A stretch of 64,000 nucleotides of DNA from Patiria pectinifera (lineage: Eukaryota; Echinodermata; Asteroidea; Valvatida; Asterinidae). The stretch spans positions 16,244,001-16,308,000 of the forward strand of contig CM057141.1 of the NCBI GenBank assembly GCA_029964075.1. Direction: 5' to 3'. The notes under the pieces were generated by a model that was not told the DNA's origin, did no database searches, and saw only the letters and a program-made list of their open reading frames with translations. Within the stretch, counting starts at the first letter, position 1. Each line of letters begins with the position of its first letter. Of this stretch, positions 47,001 through 56,062 are shown piece after piece. Both the position numbers and the translations under genes were made by a program.

Positions 47001-47529
47001 AGTCAGGAAACGCGTCCAGGAGGAAGTCACCAAGCCCTGCGGCCTATTCGGCTGGAGAACCTGCACCACGCTAGAGTGAGTTTCGCCCCACCGCTGATTA
47101 TTTTTCTCCGCAATCAATGCGATCTTTATTTTGTGGAATACTTTCGGTCTAAGAAAAAAAAGTAGAACAGATAAATGGGAGACCAAGAAAGACGCTTGGT
47201 GGCTGCAAATACACCGGTCCTTTTCAATTGTTTACGTCATAGTTAAGCTAATGTGCGCATGTTCAAAATGGCGTAAAGAATTGCAGCTGTGATAACATAA
47301 GATGAAATTGGTAAAAACGTTTACGCAGAGGCAAAGAACTATGTACAACAGCAGTATACATTACCTCTATCTAGGTAAAACGATTCAATTTGGATTTTAA
47401 ACTTGTCCCATTTTAAAACAACTAGCTTAAATTTTAGTACTCTTTCTATTTTTTTTTTATAGGTATGTGCAAAGGTATGTGTACGTCACCCAATATCTTA
47501 CCGGCTACCGTGTGGCGTGTCCTGAGTGA
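27725..47529 (+). CDS. Secreted multi-EGF protein with mucin-like N-terminus and C-terminal EMI-like domain (22 exons, complete)
   Basis: Exons: 27725-27931, 28697-29051, 33331-33453, 35208-35327, 36624-36746, 37056-37190, 37885-38016, 38437-38562, 38973-39095, 39609-39731, 40710-40829, 41524-41649, 42237-42359, 43012-43137, 43575-43667, 44020-44115, 44940-45035, 45658-45753, 46290-46391, 46569-46674, 46959-47075, 47463-47529. They join in frame to 944 residues. ATG at 27725 sits in AACAAAAATGG and opens a signal peptide ([12 protein letters not shown], probable cleavage near GKC-QT). No transmembrane segment follows, so an extracellular-matrix or secreted protein is inferred. The cbEGF series resembles fibrillin, fibulin or MEGF6-like proteins; the CxNGG-type EGFs resemble those of WIF1 or VWDE. 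I do not recognise a one-to-one orthologue, so no symbol is given. Confidence 0.88.
30608..30794. mobile_element. Tc1/mariner (pogo-like) MITE, TA target duplication
   Basis: 187 bp with ends CAGTCGACTCTCGTTAGTAC and AACGAGACTCGACTG, flanked by TA on both sides. Two internal copies of AATACAAAATTCTG(A/T)(T)TAT(A)ACAAAC flank a centre. The CAGT..ACTCTCGTTA terminus is typical of pogo/Tigger-like elements (family knowledge). It lies in the 4.3-kb intron 2 of the EGF gene. Confidence 0.75.
31010..31536 (+). mobile_element. MITE TTAAAGGGAATGT family, second copy
   Basis: Starts TTAAAGGGAATGTACAACAT and ends at CCTTTAA near 31536. It shares the central palindrome, here built on AACGCTGGTCGG and its complement at 31353-31380, and the TTTTACAGGATGCTTTAGAC block. 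In EGF gene intron 2. Confidence 0.75.
32649..33180 (+). mobile_element. MITE TTAAAGGGAATGT family, best full-length copy
   Basis: 532 bp with ends TTAAAGGGAATGTACATCAT and TGTATATTCCCTTTAA (inverted, near-perfect over ~14 nt). The central palindrome carries mismatches here (AACGCTAGTCGG against CCGACCACCGTT). It ends 150 bp before exon 3 of the EGF gene. Confidence 0.8.
33331..43137 (+). CDS. EGF gene exons 3-14: twelve EGF modules, mostly calcium-binding
   Basis: One module per exon, each 120-135 nt and phase 1-1. Modules in exons 4-12 and 14 begin with the calcium-binding consensus (DKDEC, DINEC, DVNEC, DIDEC, DINEC, DVDEC, DADEC, DIDEC, DMDEC, DMNEC). They carry the Asp/Asn hydroxylation pattern C-x-N-x4-[FY]-x-C-x-C, for example [12 protein letters not shown] and [12 protein letters not shown]. 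Exon 3 ([13 protein letters not shown]) lacks the leading acidic motif. Exon 13 reads DIASCEE and [12 protein letters not shown], so it has lost both the calcium and the hydroxylation consensus. All six cysteines are present in each module. Confidence 0.88.
33648..34162. mobile_element. Fold-back MITE, CAGGGTGAGT family, full length
   Basis: 515 bp, almost entirely two inverted arms (about 33648-33899 and 33918-34162) around an ~18-nt centre, with TA at each edge. Arms contain GAAACCCAAATGTTGGGACC, CACTTTCAAAATCTAGGATA, TCTGTCCACGGATCAC and TTCTTTCAGCAAAACG. No ORF. TA flanks suggest a Tc1/mariner-type source (inference). In EGF gene intron 3. Confidence 0.85.
34591..35083. mobile_element. 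Second fold-back MITE family, CAGGGTGGATAAAA ends
   Basis: 493 bp with TA flanks. Ends are CAGGGTGGATAAAAAAAAAA and TTTTTTTATTCATCCTG. The arms of ~210 bp share GTAGGGCACATG, GAGGAGATTC, TGTCATTTTAAAGAGGAG and GTCTATTTAGAGA(C/A) in mirror order. It has the same CAGGGTG terminus as the first fold-back family but unrelated arms. It ends 125 bp before exon 4 of the EGF gene. Confidence 0.8.
35590..35915 (+). mobile_element. LINE 3' end fragment
   Basis: One frame gives [13 protein letters not shown] and [14 protein letters not shown], the usual C-terminal tail of CR1/RTE-type LINE polymerase proteins. It is followed by TTTGGCGCTATACAAATC and a TATTATTAT tail. It is 5'-truncated and has stops upstream. 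In EGF gene intron 4. Confidence 0.65.
36784..37000 (+). mobile_element. Half copy of the CAGGGTGAGT fold-back MITE
   Basis: Corresponds to the right arm only, from TTTTCGTTTTGCTGAAAGAA to TTTACTCACTCTG, with an internal deletion of the TCCGTGGACAGAAC block. It lies between the exon ending at 36746 and the exon starting at 37056, and fills most of that 309-nt intron. Confidence 0.75.
38086..38335 (+). mobile_element. Half copy of the CAGGGTGAGT fold-back MITE with residual hairpin
   Basis: Keeps the right arm through AACTCACCCTG and the inner part of the left arm, giving a small hairpin GTAAGTGTTCTTTC/GAAAGAACACTTAC at the start. In the intron after the exon ending at 38016. Confidence 0.75.
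39736..39900 (+). repeat. Two-copy tandem duplication next to a splice donor
   Basis: A unit of ~81 nt (ATCGATTTCAGTCAATC, AACGATCGAAGC, AGTATTGAATTG) is repeated twice, starting 5 nt after the exon ending at 39731. The copies differ at about a tenth of positions. Confidence 0.65.
39996..40502. mobile_element. Fold-back MITE, CAGGGTGAGT family, full length
   Basis: 507 bp with two arms meeting near 40230-40260 (TTCTTTCAGCAATACGAAAA, then its complement TTTCGTTTTGCTGAAAGAA). Ends CGGGGCGAGTCAAAAAAAG and TTTTTTTTAATCACCCTG. In the intron between the exons ending 39731 and starting 40710. Confidence 0.85.
43575..46674 (+). CDS. EGF gene exons 15-20: six short EGF modules
   Basis: Exons of 93-106 nt encode about 31-34-residue EGF modules of the type C-x3-C-x-NGG-x-C-x5-C-x-C-P-x2-Y-x-G-x2-C. 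Examples are [11 protein letters not shown] and [11 protein letters not shown]. None has the calcium-binding consensus. The first five end in phase 1; exon 20 ends in phase 2. The style resembles EGF modules of WIF1, VWDE and tenascin. Confidence 0.87.
44220..44397 (+). repeat. tRNA-derived SINE with clear target-site duplication
   Basis: 178 bp: a tRNA-like head GTTAGCTCAGTGGTCGAGTG with B-box GAGTTCGAGTCCC, and a body ending GGGCAAAACCTAATTTGA. It is flanked by direct repeats of TTGGTACTGGAT (44207 and 44398), as expected for LINE-driven retroposition. Same family as 1004-1210. In EGF gene intron 16. Confidence 0.85.
46795..46834 (+). pseudogene. Partial relic of EGF exon 20 within the following intron
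   Basis: GATGCCCCAAGGGTATGGGT and GGATTACACTG repeat the end of exon 20 (46629-46667), with G/A and C/T changes only. Surrounding sequence (TTGCAAAGTA, CAGATGCC) is also repeated between 46700 and 46860, so a local duplication of about 165 nt is likely. The relic lacks the donor. Confidence 0.65.
46959..47529 (+). CDS. EGF gene exons 21-22: C-terminal EMI-like domain and stop
   Basis: The last ~62 residues have a spaced cysteine and aromatic pattern: [12 protein letters not shown], then [10 protein letters not shown], then [12 protein letters not shown] and GYRVACPE followed by TGA at 47527. EMI domains of EMILIN, EGFL7 and MEGF10 type show C-x(~25)-C-x(4-8)-C, Tyr-rich strands and a terminal CCPG. 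Here the final doublet is AC-P and the chain stops at once. EMI is normally N-terminal to EGF repeats, so a C-terminal position would be unusual. Similarity judged by eye only. Confidence 0.6.
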
Positions 47530-49627
47530 GCCAACGCGAGGTCTCGCGTCGTTTCTTGGCCGGCTTGACATCGATAAAGGGTCAACGGTTTCATAGTTTA
47601 ACCTGTAACCAATGCATACAAATTATATTTTGTAAAACTAACAGCCTGGAAAGTTGGGATCTCAGATTTTGCTTGTGTTCTATAGATGACTTTCTAGTTG
47701 AGATCGAAGACGAGGCTTCCGGTGCTAGGCCATTGATGACCAATAGTCTTTTTTAATCCTTAATCTTACAGAAAACACTGAGACCCGTCGATATGGATAT
47801 TCTAAAATGAAATTTCGTCAAAGGTCTGACAGAGGCGAGGTTTCATGCCTTTTTAATTTAGCCCCACCTCAAATGTTATCAATTGGAACGAATTTCTTTG
47901 ACTTTGTCCTTGAAAATGAGAATGAATCTGTACGCTTTGAGATTTGAATGGTATAGTTAGGAGGCCGGTTCAGTACGTATGATAGTTCTTGATTTTTTTA
48001 GTATTCCAAAGCCAAAAACAGAGAGAAGTGGAGCAACCAGAATTTTTTTCCAAAACTGTGTTCCATCTCTGTCGTTTTATCGTGTTTTTTTTGTAAGGGG
48101 AGTGGAGTTTGGGAGGGGGGCGTTTAAACATATAGAATTGTTGAAAAAGAGGGATTAAGTACTTCAAAATCCGCAAAACTACTAGTGTTACTGCACAAAT
48201 TACATATTCGATAATGGCTTTTGCCTTAGCTTTTTTAACAAATCGCCTGAACGATTTTATCATTATTTTATGAACTCATACTTTTAATGTTAATATGTAT
48301 AATCTTCATTAACTTTTACGAAAACAGTAAACGTAAATTGCCATCAATCCAGTGAATAAAATGTACATTGCGTATGAGAACGAAAATACCTTTCGCTTTT
48401 GATTTTATATTTTTACCAGTGCATTACTTAATATATTAGGGGCCATTAGAAATGATGCCAGCGCAGAGGATGAAGGCGGCTCTGGAAAGAAAGAGGTGAC
48501 ATTTACATTGCTATTTTGGTACATATTTGCATCTCGCAATCCTCGTGTGGTAAGATGCACACACACGCGTTAACGCTATACAAATCAGCTACACAACTCG
48601 CGTGCTGTGCATTGGACAGAAGGCCCACGTATTGCGAGTCTAACGCTTGAGCTATTGCCGAGCCTAGCTGTTCCGCTACAGTATATCTATTTTAAAAGCC
48701 ACGATTTGTTTGTATTTTAAAAGAAGCAATTTAAAACAAATGAGGTTCAAGGGTTGATACTTAATTGAACATTGCGCGGATAATGCTATAAGAACATCTT
48801 TTTCTGTGATCCGTGGACAGAACTTTAAAACAGGGTTTTGTGTTCAAAAATCCGTAACTTGAAAAGTACAACTTGTACATGTACTTAAAGTTGCTGCTAA
48901 TTGGGCTTTGATATCCTAGATTTGGTATTAAAGTGCTATACACGCAGAACTTTATTAAATAATTGGTCCTGCCATTTGGGGTTCCTGCATTTTTTTTACT
49001 GACCCTGTATGAGGCGTCGTAAACGCCACAAAATGCGTCTGTTGTGAAACATGGGACATGTACCCAGTCTAGATTGAGTTCAAAGTCATGACAAAGCCGC
49101 GAGGTTATGGCCAGGCTTCCGTTAATGTGATGTACTTGCAGTCTACACACGCTATGAGCTCCGTGCGCTACCTTTGCCGGTGAGTGGGTACTTGTGAACG
49201 GAGCGGATATTATACATGTACGTGTATTTGTTACAAATACAAAGTGTGCGGTTGATGAATTGTCTCCTCATAATACGTTCGCACGATGTGAATCGAATTG
49301 AAGCCGACATCGACCCGACCTAGCTCAGTGTTGCTCCGGTTTCACCACCGAGTATTTTGCGACAAGCCTCCTGTTTCTCGAGTTCAAGTTACGGATGAAC
49401 ATCTGTTATCTCGCTGTTAATATTAATCGTATCAAGTGTCCCCAAAGGCTAAAGTCTTCCTCTTCAACCACGAACCTGTGAGACTTGCAGTAATGGTGGA
49501 TCTTACACCATGATGAGGCAGCTCTAAACCACAAAACATCTGTTGCAGCAGAAATTCCGAGTGATATTGTAGGCCTACACGTGAATGCACATTTGAGTGT
49601 GTAATGTAATGAATTGAGGACGGTGTC
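47530..49627. other. Intergenic region: EGF gene 3' flank and arrestin 5' flank
   Basis: No gene seen. A candidate poly(A) signal AATAAA lies at 48355-48360. A half copy of the CAGGGTGAGT fold-back MITE lies at 48791-49007. From about 48028 onward the sequence is the source (or a sibling) of the duplicated segments at 57778 and 61164. The arrestin promoter should lie within this stretch, but I see no TATA box at a sensible distance from the ATG. Confidence 0.45.
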
Positions 49628-50130
49628 ATGGGAAAGTTGCGGGTATTTGAGGTGATTTTCGACGGGGACGACATCGGCGTCTTTCAGTCGGGAGAGGTGA
49701 TTCGAGGTTTTATCAAGATTGTGCTCGATGAGCCCAAGAATGACGTCAGAGGTGCGTGTCTCATATATACATCCCAAGTTAAAACATTTTTTCTAATAAA
49801 ATACGTTATGTATGATTTGGGCCTATATATGTACATATGTGAGGTTATCAACAATACGGAAGCATAGAGAGGACACGAGAAATACTAAAAAAAAATTATC
49901 GCCGGCGATTTTGTTTTCATAATTACTTACTGGGGTTTGGGGTTTTAGTTGGTATTACCTATATTGACAGAACTCAAAACATATTCTTGGTAGTAGGCCT
50001 AAGATTTATTGTGTTTTTGATTACCATGATGATAAATAACACAAAATGTTCCATTTTGTCTTCATTTTGAATATGTTCATGGACATAACGAGAACGAAGG
50101 ATCTTTGCTTGCTGGGCATGCTTTAAGCCG
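48028..50130 (+). repeat. Parental segment of a segmental duplication (arrestin 5' flank, exon 1, intron 1)
   Basis: Blocks shared in order with 57778-60697 and 61164-64000: TCGTGTTTTTTTTGTAAGGG, TAGTATTACTGTGCAAAT-like sequence, TTGCCTTAGCTTTTTTAACA, TTACCAGTGCATTACTTAAT, TTCAAAGTCATGACAAAGCC, GAACATCTGTTATCTCGCTG, exon 1 itself, and in intron 1 ACACGAGAAATAC and CATGGACATAACGAGAACGA. Homology stops before exon 2. Confidence 0.75.
48791..49007 (+). mobile_element. Half copy of the CAGGGTGAGT fold-back MITE
   Basis: Carries TGTGATCCGTGGACAGAACT, CCGTAACTTGAAAAGTACA, TATCCTAGATTT and TTTTTTACTGACCCTG, i.e. the right arm only. It is not seen at the matching place in the downstream duplicates, so it either inserted after the duplication or was lost there. 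Confidence 0.75.
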
Positions 50131-53100
50131 TTTTCCTTAACTTATGTCAAGGTATTCAAATCAAGTTTGTCGGCGAAGCTTACACGCACTGGTCGGAGGG
50201 CAGTGGTAAGGACAGCACAAGCTACTCCGGGCGAGAGGTGTACTTCAAAGAAAAGGTCATCTGCTGGGGAAAGGGTGAGCCAAATACTTGACATTTTATG
50301 AGGGAAAATAGTTATGTTCTAACCCGTGTATCCTTTACTGTACAATCACGTGGACGTATCATGTCTCGAGGGGTTAGCGACGGCTGATTGCTTTCGGCAA
50401 AATATCGAGAAGAAATTTCGAATGAAAGGCGGAATTACCAATTTGAGGGCTAATTCAAGGATCCTCGTAGTTTGAATATTTCAACGACAGTTATTACAAT
50501 ACAATGTAAGTAAACAAAACCGAAACCCAAATTGTTGATCGATCATTGTTTTAGTGAGTTCTGCATGTAGCACTTTCAAAATCTAGGCTATGCAAACCCA
50601 ATTCATAAGCTTTCTTTTAGTACAAGAATCATTCAATTCACTCATGTAGGCCTAAAGTTACGGAATTTTAAACGCAACCATTGTTTAATGCTCAGTTCAC
50701 GGATCACAAAAAGGTATAGTGTTCTTTCAGAAAAACGAAAATAAGCACACATGGATGTGTGTCAATTGTTTTCGTTTTGCTGAAAGAACGGACACTCTTT
50801 TGCGATCCGTGGACAGAACTTTAAAACGGTGGTTGTGTTTAAACTTCCGTAACTTGAAAAGTACATTTGTGATTGGAAAAATTCTTCTACTAAAAGAAAG
50901 CTTATGAATTGGGATTTTATATTCTAAATTTTAAAATTGCTACATTCCGAATTTCACTAAAGCAATAGTCCCGCCAAATGGGTTTTTTTACTCACCCTGT
51001 AGTACAGTCTGGTTGAAAAAAATCTGCATTATGTGCTAGGCGTGGGTGTCTATATTTGTATTCACATTTCATGTTACCATCATAATTCTCTTGTATTGCA
51101 TCTCGTCTATGAATTCACTACCGCTTGACCTCAGAGCACAGCATAATCCATCATCCTTCAAACGACAGCTCAAGACTCACCTCTATAACCGGGCATTTTG
51201 ACTCCTGGACTGACTTTCTCTTTGCAATGACCGGCGTCCTTGAATGGCTTTTTTTTTCCGATACTGTGCGCTATATAAGTGCAATGTTTATAATTTTTTA
51301 TTATTATTACTATTATTATTATTGGATCAGACACCAGAGAGATGGAAACATCCACCCATTCCCAATTAACCCTCCTGCTGTTTAAAAGGTCACAAAATAG
51401 TCAAAATATCCTTTCACTTCCCCTGGCTTACTTAAAAAAAAAAAAAACCCAAAAAACAACAATATTGACCCAAGTAACAGCATGGCGCAGAATGCATCAT
51501 CCCACGGGGAACGTTAAATAGGCCTGGAACCAATTTAACGGCGCTGCTATAAGCACAAATATTTGCTTAGCACAAAAAAAAATTGGCTTATAAAAGCAGG
51601 TTGCCACCCAAAACTCAATGTGATGTATATTGCTCTTGATAAGTATTCAGCTGTTGTTTGCTATAAATCACACGGAGTTTTGGCCGGTAAACTCAAGCCA
51701 GGCTTGTTTGTGCTAAGCAAGTTTTTTGCTTAGCAGCGCCGTGAAATTGGGCCCTGTACTCTATCGGCAGGTAAACATCATGTTGGCGCCTCCAGCTTGT
51801 CTCTGGAGTCCGGCGAACATCGCTTCCCCTTCTCCTTCACGATCCCCAACGTCCCGTTGCCCTTTCCCTTCGAGTCGCCCATGGGCTGGATCCGTTACAA
51901 GGTGGTGTGCAAGATCGACCGGCCCTGGAAGTTCGACCACCACACCGAGAGGCTGTTCACGGTCGTCGGTATACCTATGGATCTGAACCACATGCCACAT
52001 GCCAGGGTATGGGTTATTATGCAGCTCGATGTAAAAATAACTTATAATCTGTACATGTGTTCTGGGTCACAGTGGTGTAGGCCTAGCATGGATTTAGGTT
52101 TATGAAATAAGGACTCATTGGTGGTATTCCGCATGCTAATGCATGAGATAATTAGGAGAGGGACAAGTTACGTGAGAGGGTTTAACCAATGTAAAGGAAA
52201 AAAAGAGTCCCATAATAGTATCCGATTTTCATAAGACACCGGGCATGGTGAATGTACCAATCGTGGATTTGGGCGTTGGCCTCTTTAGTTGTTTCTGCAT
52301 CCACGAGTGAGACAATTCTAGGGGCGTCGGTAAAAGAGTTTGTGGGGTCCAGCGTCAAACCATGCTATTACAATGCAGTTGCGCCTGGGCGGATCGATGC
52401 ACTTCTATATACATGCATAAATAGCTAAATGGGGGTAGCTGCAAGGGGGTAGCAGGCATATGCTACTTTTCTTCTGCCTGATTTTCCCTTTTTCGGCTCA
52501 AGGGTTGGGGGTATACCTCTAACCCCCCAGATCCGCCACTGTAATGTAGGCCCTACCAGTAAATCGAAAAGAAGCTTCTCAATTCTGTGGTGAAACTTAT
52601 AACATTATGTCCAAGAGGTCATTTCCCAAACTGAGTTATTAAGATGGAGCTGGCCGTTTACTTTGTGGGTAAATTCCATAAAATTCAAATTGGTATCCTT
52701 TTTTTAAGTACCCTTCTCGTGCGGAGTCTTCTAAGACCGTGTGTTGCCTGTGTTGCGGCCAGGGCCCAATCACAACCATAGCTTCGACCGACAAGGGCGC
52801 CTACGTACCGGGACAGACTATGTTCGTGTCAGGCACAGTGCATAACAACAGTAGCCGGTCCATTGTCGATCTCACGGTCAAGTTAATTCAGGTGAGTGTT
52901 GTTGGAACTGCTGGCACCCGCGCCACTGAATCACCCAGCATACACCCCTCAGTCACGCATAAAGTGTCACCCAGTGACCCAGGATCCAAGTCCTAGAACC
53001 CAGCATCCTGCATCCTCCGCTCCATACCCGAACGACTTCACAGGGTCATTATAAACCCAACATCGAGCCCAATTCCAACAACTCCTAAAGACGGACAGAG

Positions 53101-56062
53101 TTTACTTTTGCAAACGACGAGACATCACCACCAGCTCTCTTCAGAGCCAACACTTCCTCGTAAAAGAGATATGTCCATGATGTACCTGCAAACCTCCTTC
53201 TCTACTTAAATAAATTATGGTGGTTCCTCGTCTTCGTCTATATCGTTACCGGTTCATTGTCGTCCAATGCCTAAGTTGGTCCTCTAAATGCGTTTACTAA
53301 GCACGAAATAACAAAGGTCGGAAGTTTTTTTTGGAAGATACATCATCAACGTGCTTACCTTTAAGACTTCCGTCACAAAAATTGATTCCTTAAGGTTAGC
53401 CGTTTCACAGCTATCCTCTTTCAAGTCACACATGTTTCGAGATCGATTCATATACATACGTGTTTCCCACAGAGAATTGCACTTTGCTCTGCATGTTCCG
53501 ATACCTTTCTATTGTTACATGAAGAGATTTGCTCATAATTTGTTGGCTTTATTCACAGTTGGAGATTCGTGTTGGCAAGGCAAAAAAAAACTTCCCCGTC
53601 AGATGTGAAAAAAACAACAACAACAACAACAAGCTGACATTATGAGAATTTCCTGTCACCTATACACCTCAGAAATATAATGATGAATGACTGTGTACCT
53701 TTAGTATCATCAAATGTACCAAATCAAGTATCTATGTTATCAGTTATTACAACACAAATTATAATTGTTCCTTTCAGATAGTCACATACTTCTCCTCAGG
53801 GCAAAGCCATACCACGCGAAGAACTACCCTAGTGAAGGACAAAAGCCCAGGATGCCGGGCATGGGAAGTGGCTACGATGGACTGGAAGCCTCTTGTGATA
53901 CCCTCCATCCCTCCCTCAGGTCCTCAGGGATGCAACATCATCAAGATAGAGTATCAGATTCAGGTATAGGTTCTGATCTGTTAAAGTCATGGGTTCAAGT
54001 CTGGGTAGGTTGTACGCGGTAACTATACGAGCGGATGCATCCATGGAATGACATGTGACCAGTCTGAGTGCTATATACCATTATCATGTGCCACTTGATA
54101 TTTCCATTCAAATCAACGTAACCAAAGTGAGGCTAGAAGGGAAAGTAGTCTGGTTCCTGTTTGCACAAAAAAAACATTACCATTCAGTACCGTTGTTTGA
54201 TACAGAGAACATAACCGAAATGGTGGCAGCATGCACGATAAAGGCCAATAGCTGGCTTCGTAATGTGGGGCGGTGGGCTAAAATTACTCTTCAAGATTGT
54301 GGGTGTCTGAGTTTAGCCGGCGGGGTTCTTGGGTTTGTGTCTTTATGCAGGATACTTTACACCAATCTCCTCTCCCCACCCAAGAGTAAATGGGCGGGCA
54401 GGCAGGTCACTTTGTGCCTGAATAAGCTGCGCTGCGCCGAAATTGCATCGAGGAGCTCAAATGGTGTCAGATGATGAATTGGCGCTGGAAATGATGATAC
54501 AGCACGTCGAGCACCAATATGCGTCATAACAATGAATATTCATGTCCTCCCTTCCCCTTCGTAGTTTGTAGGTGGCATCAGCAGCACCAATCAGGATGCG
54601 GAAGTCATTGTGCCTGTTACCATAGGGACCATCCCCTTGCATCCTACCCTGTATGCCGATCCTTCAGCTGTGGTGATCGATCAGCCATCCAGTATCGCTA
54701 ATGGTCAGTTCTGAATACGTCCCAACTATTTATTATAGCACCGTTAGTGTACTTTGGACCAAGCTTGATTGTGATTTATTTTCCTGGTGCAGCTCATCCT
54801 TAACGCTACATTCCATCATTTGCATCTATCCAAAAAGTAACTGACGAAATTACTTTTGGAAAAGCAGACTTGGTTTAAAAATAGTAATGGGACTAAACCC
54901 CCTGTGAAATTATTATTTCTGGCAAGCTGTCGTTTTGAAGAAAAAAAAAACAACGAAGAAGGCAATTTCCAACTATTCGTCTTAAGACACATTCTTGGAA
55001 ATTTCCGTCAGTTATTATTTTTTTAATTAGGCGAAGCGAGAGCAAGCATTCACACGACCCACACGCATACACGCGCGTGCGTCTGCTATATAATCATTGA
55101 TATAATTCGATATAATTCACCGGTTAATTTCGTGACATCGTGTAGCTGCAATCGGCTGAATGAGAACGTGTTCCAGACGCTAAATTCGGGCGCAATTCAA
55201 AACATGACTCTGCAACTTTTGATTGGAAATCGAGGTCCTCAATATTGTTTTCTCGGAATGTACAGCATTTACTTAAAATTTAATCAGGTTAGTTGTTAAG
55301 CACCGGCCCTTTTATATATTTTGAGCTTCAAACGAACACAATGCACAAATGACAAATGATGTACTCTACGGCGGCACGGTGCATGCAGGGTGACACACCC
55401 GAGAAATTCAATCACATGCATACGTCACACGCGCATTAACCTAAATACAATGTATGACGTTGTGTGAGTATGGTCAGGATCTCTCACGTTCGGGTACCAA
55501 AGTTCGCAAGACTGAATTCGACTCATCTTTCTGATAGCGCCCTCTACCAAGCGGCTTGCCGGGGGTTGGGAACGGCTGCATTTAGGGAAAAATGAAACTT
55601 CACATACCGTAAAATAGAGGTTTTCTGGAAAACATCCCAACTTTTGTTTTGATGACCTTGTACATGTATTGTGCGACTAACTTAAAAAGAAATTCTGGTG
55701 TTAAGCTTGGACAGGGCATGGGTAGACCAATTAAAGTTTACCAAAGATTAACATGGGTAGACCAAAGATTACCAAAGATTACTCTAAGATACTCGCTCTG
55801 CGTAACGTCTATCCTATATTTATCTCTAGTCTCCACCGTGCCAGCTTCGCCGCTGCCGAGTTACCAGGTAGCCTGTGGGGGACTCCGGGAGATACCGAGC
55901 AAGAGCGGCCACGACTATACCTTTGGTAAACTCATGTACGCCCCTCAGTACCCGACCTACAACCTACCGGCGCAACCACCGACCTGGGACCCGACGCAAC
56001 CGCCTCAACCACCATGCGGCTCTAGCTATCCTTCAACTAGCCGGGCACTAGGTCATCGATGA
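49628..56062 (+). CDS. Arrestin domain-containing protein, ARRDC2/3/4-like (7 exons, complete)
   Basis: Alpha-arrestins are cytosolic adaptors that link membrane cargo to NEDD4-type ubiquitin ligases and endosomal sorting (family knowledge). Exons: 49628-49751, 50152-50274, 51771-52006, 52709-52891, 53778-53963, 54565-54703, 55830-56062; 407 residues, in the usual ARRDC range. The arrestin N domain starts at residue 1 (KLRVFEVIFDGDDIGVF) and contains SGEHRFPFSFTIP and the RPW motif. A cysteine cluster CCLCCGQGPI leads into the arrestin C domain, which ends with VTIGTIPLHPTLY. The tail is Pro- and Tyr-rich. ATG at 49628 begins the conserved MGKLRVFEV; the preceding context GTC is unremarkable. 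No canonical PPxY is present: the expected site reads LPSY. ARRDC2, 3 and 4 cannot be told apart here. Confidence 0.92.
50506..51000. mobile_element. Fold-back MITE, CAGGGTGAGT family, full length
   Basis: About 495 bp with arms meeting near 50740-50765 (TTCTTTCAGAAAAACGAAAA, then TTTTCGTTTTGCTGAAAGAA). The left terminus is degraded (GTAAGTAAACAAAACCG); the right ends TTTACTCACCCTGT. In arrestin intron 2. Confidence 0.8.
51108..51330 (+). mobile_element. LINE 3' end fragment
   Basis: One frame gives NSLPLDLRAQHNPSSFKRQL followed by KTHLYNRAF, the characteristic end of many LINE polymerases. Then comes TGTGCGCTATATAAGTGC and a TATTATTATTAT tail. 5'-truncated copy in arrestin intron 2. Confidence 0.7.
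51525..51754. mobile_element. MITE GCTTAAGCACAAA family, abutting an acceptor
   Basis: 230 bp with mirror ends GGAACCAATTTAACGGCGCT and GCGCCGTGAAATTGGGCCC, and inner GGAGTTTTGGCCGGTAAAC. Related to 5820-6062. Its right end lies 16 nt before the acceptor AG of arrestin exon 3 (51769-51770). Confidence 0.7.
54072..54260 (+). repeat. Dispersed ~190-bp repeat also found after the arrestin gene
   Basis: CCATTCAAATCAACGTAACC, TCTGGTTCCTGTTTGCAC, AACATTACCATTCAGTACCG and GAACATAACCGAAATGGTG recur with changes at 56100-56395, where the second half is present twice. A degraded SINE body follows at 54266-54500. Confidence 0.65.
54800..55371 (-). mobile_element. MITE CAGTCCATCATTTG family, second copy, reverse orientation
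   Basis: Starts TTAACGCTACATTCCATCAT and ends GACAAATGATGTACTCTA. Shares the TCCAAAAAGTAACTGACG and ATCGGCTGAATGAGAACGTG blocks with 13592-14134 on the opposite strand. It fills much of arrestin intron 6. Confidence 0.65.
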
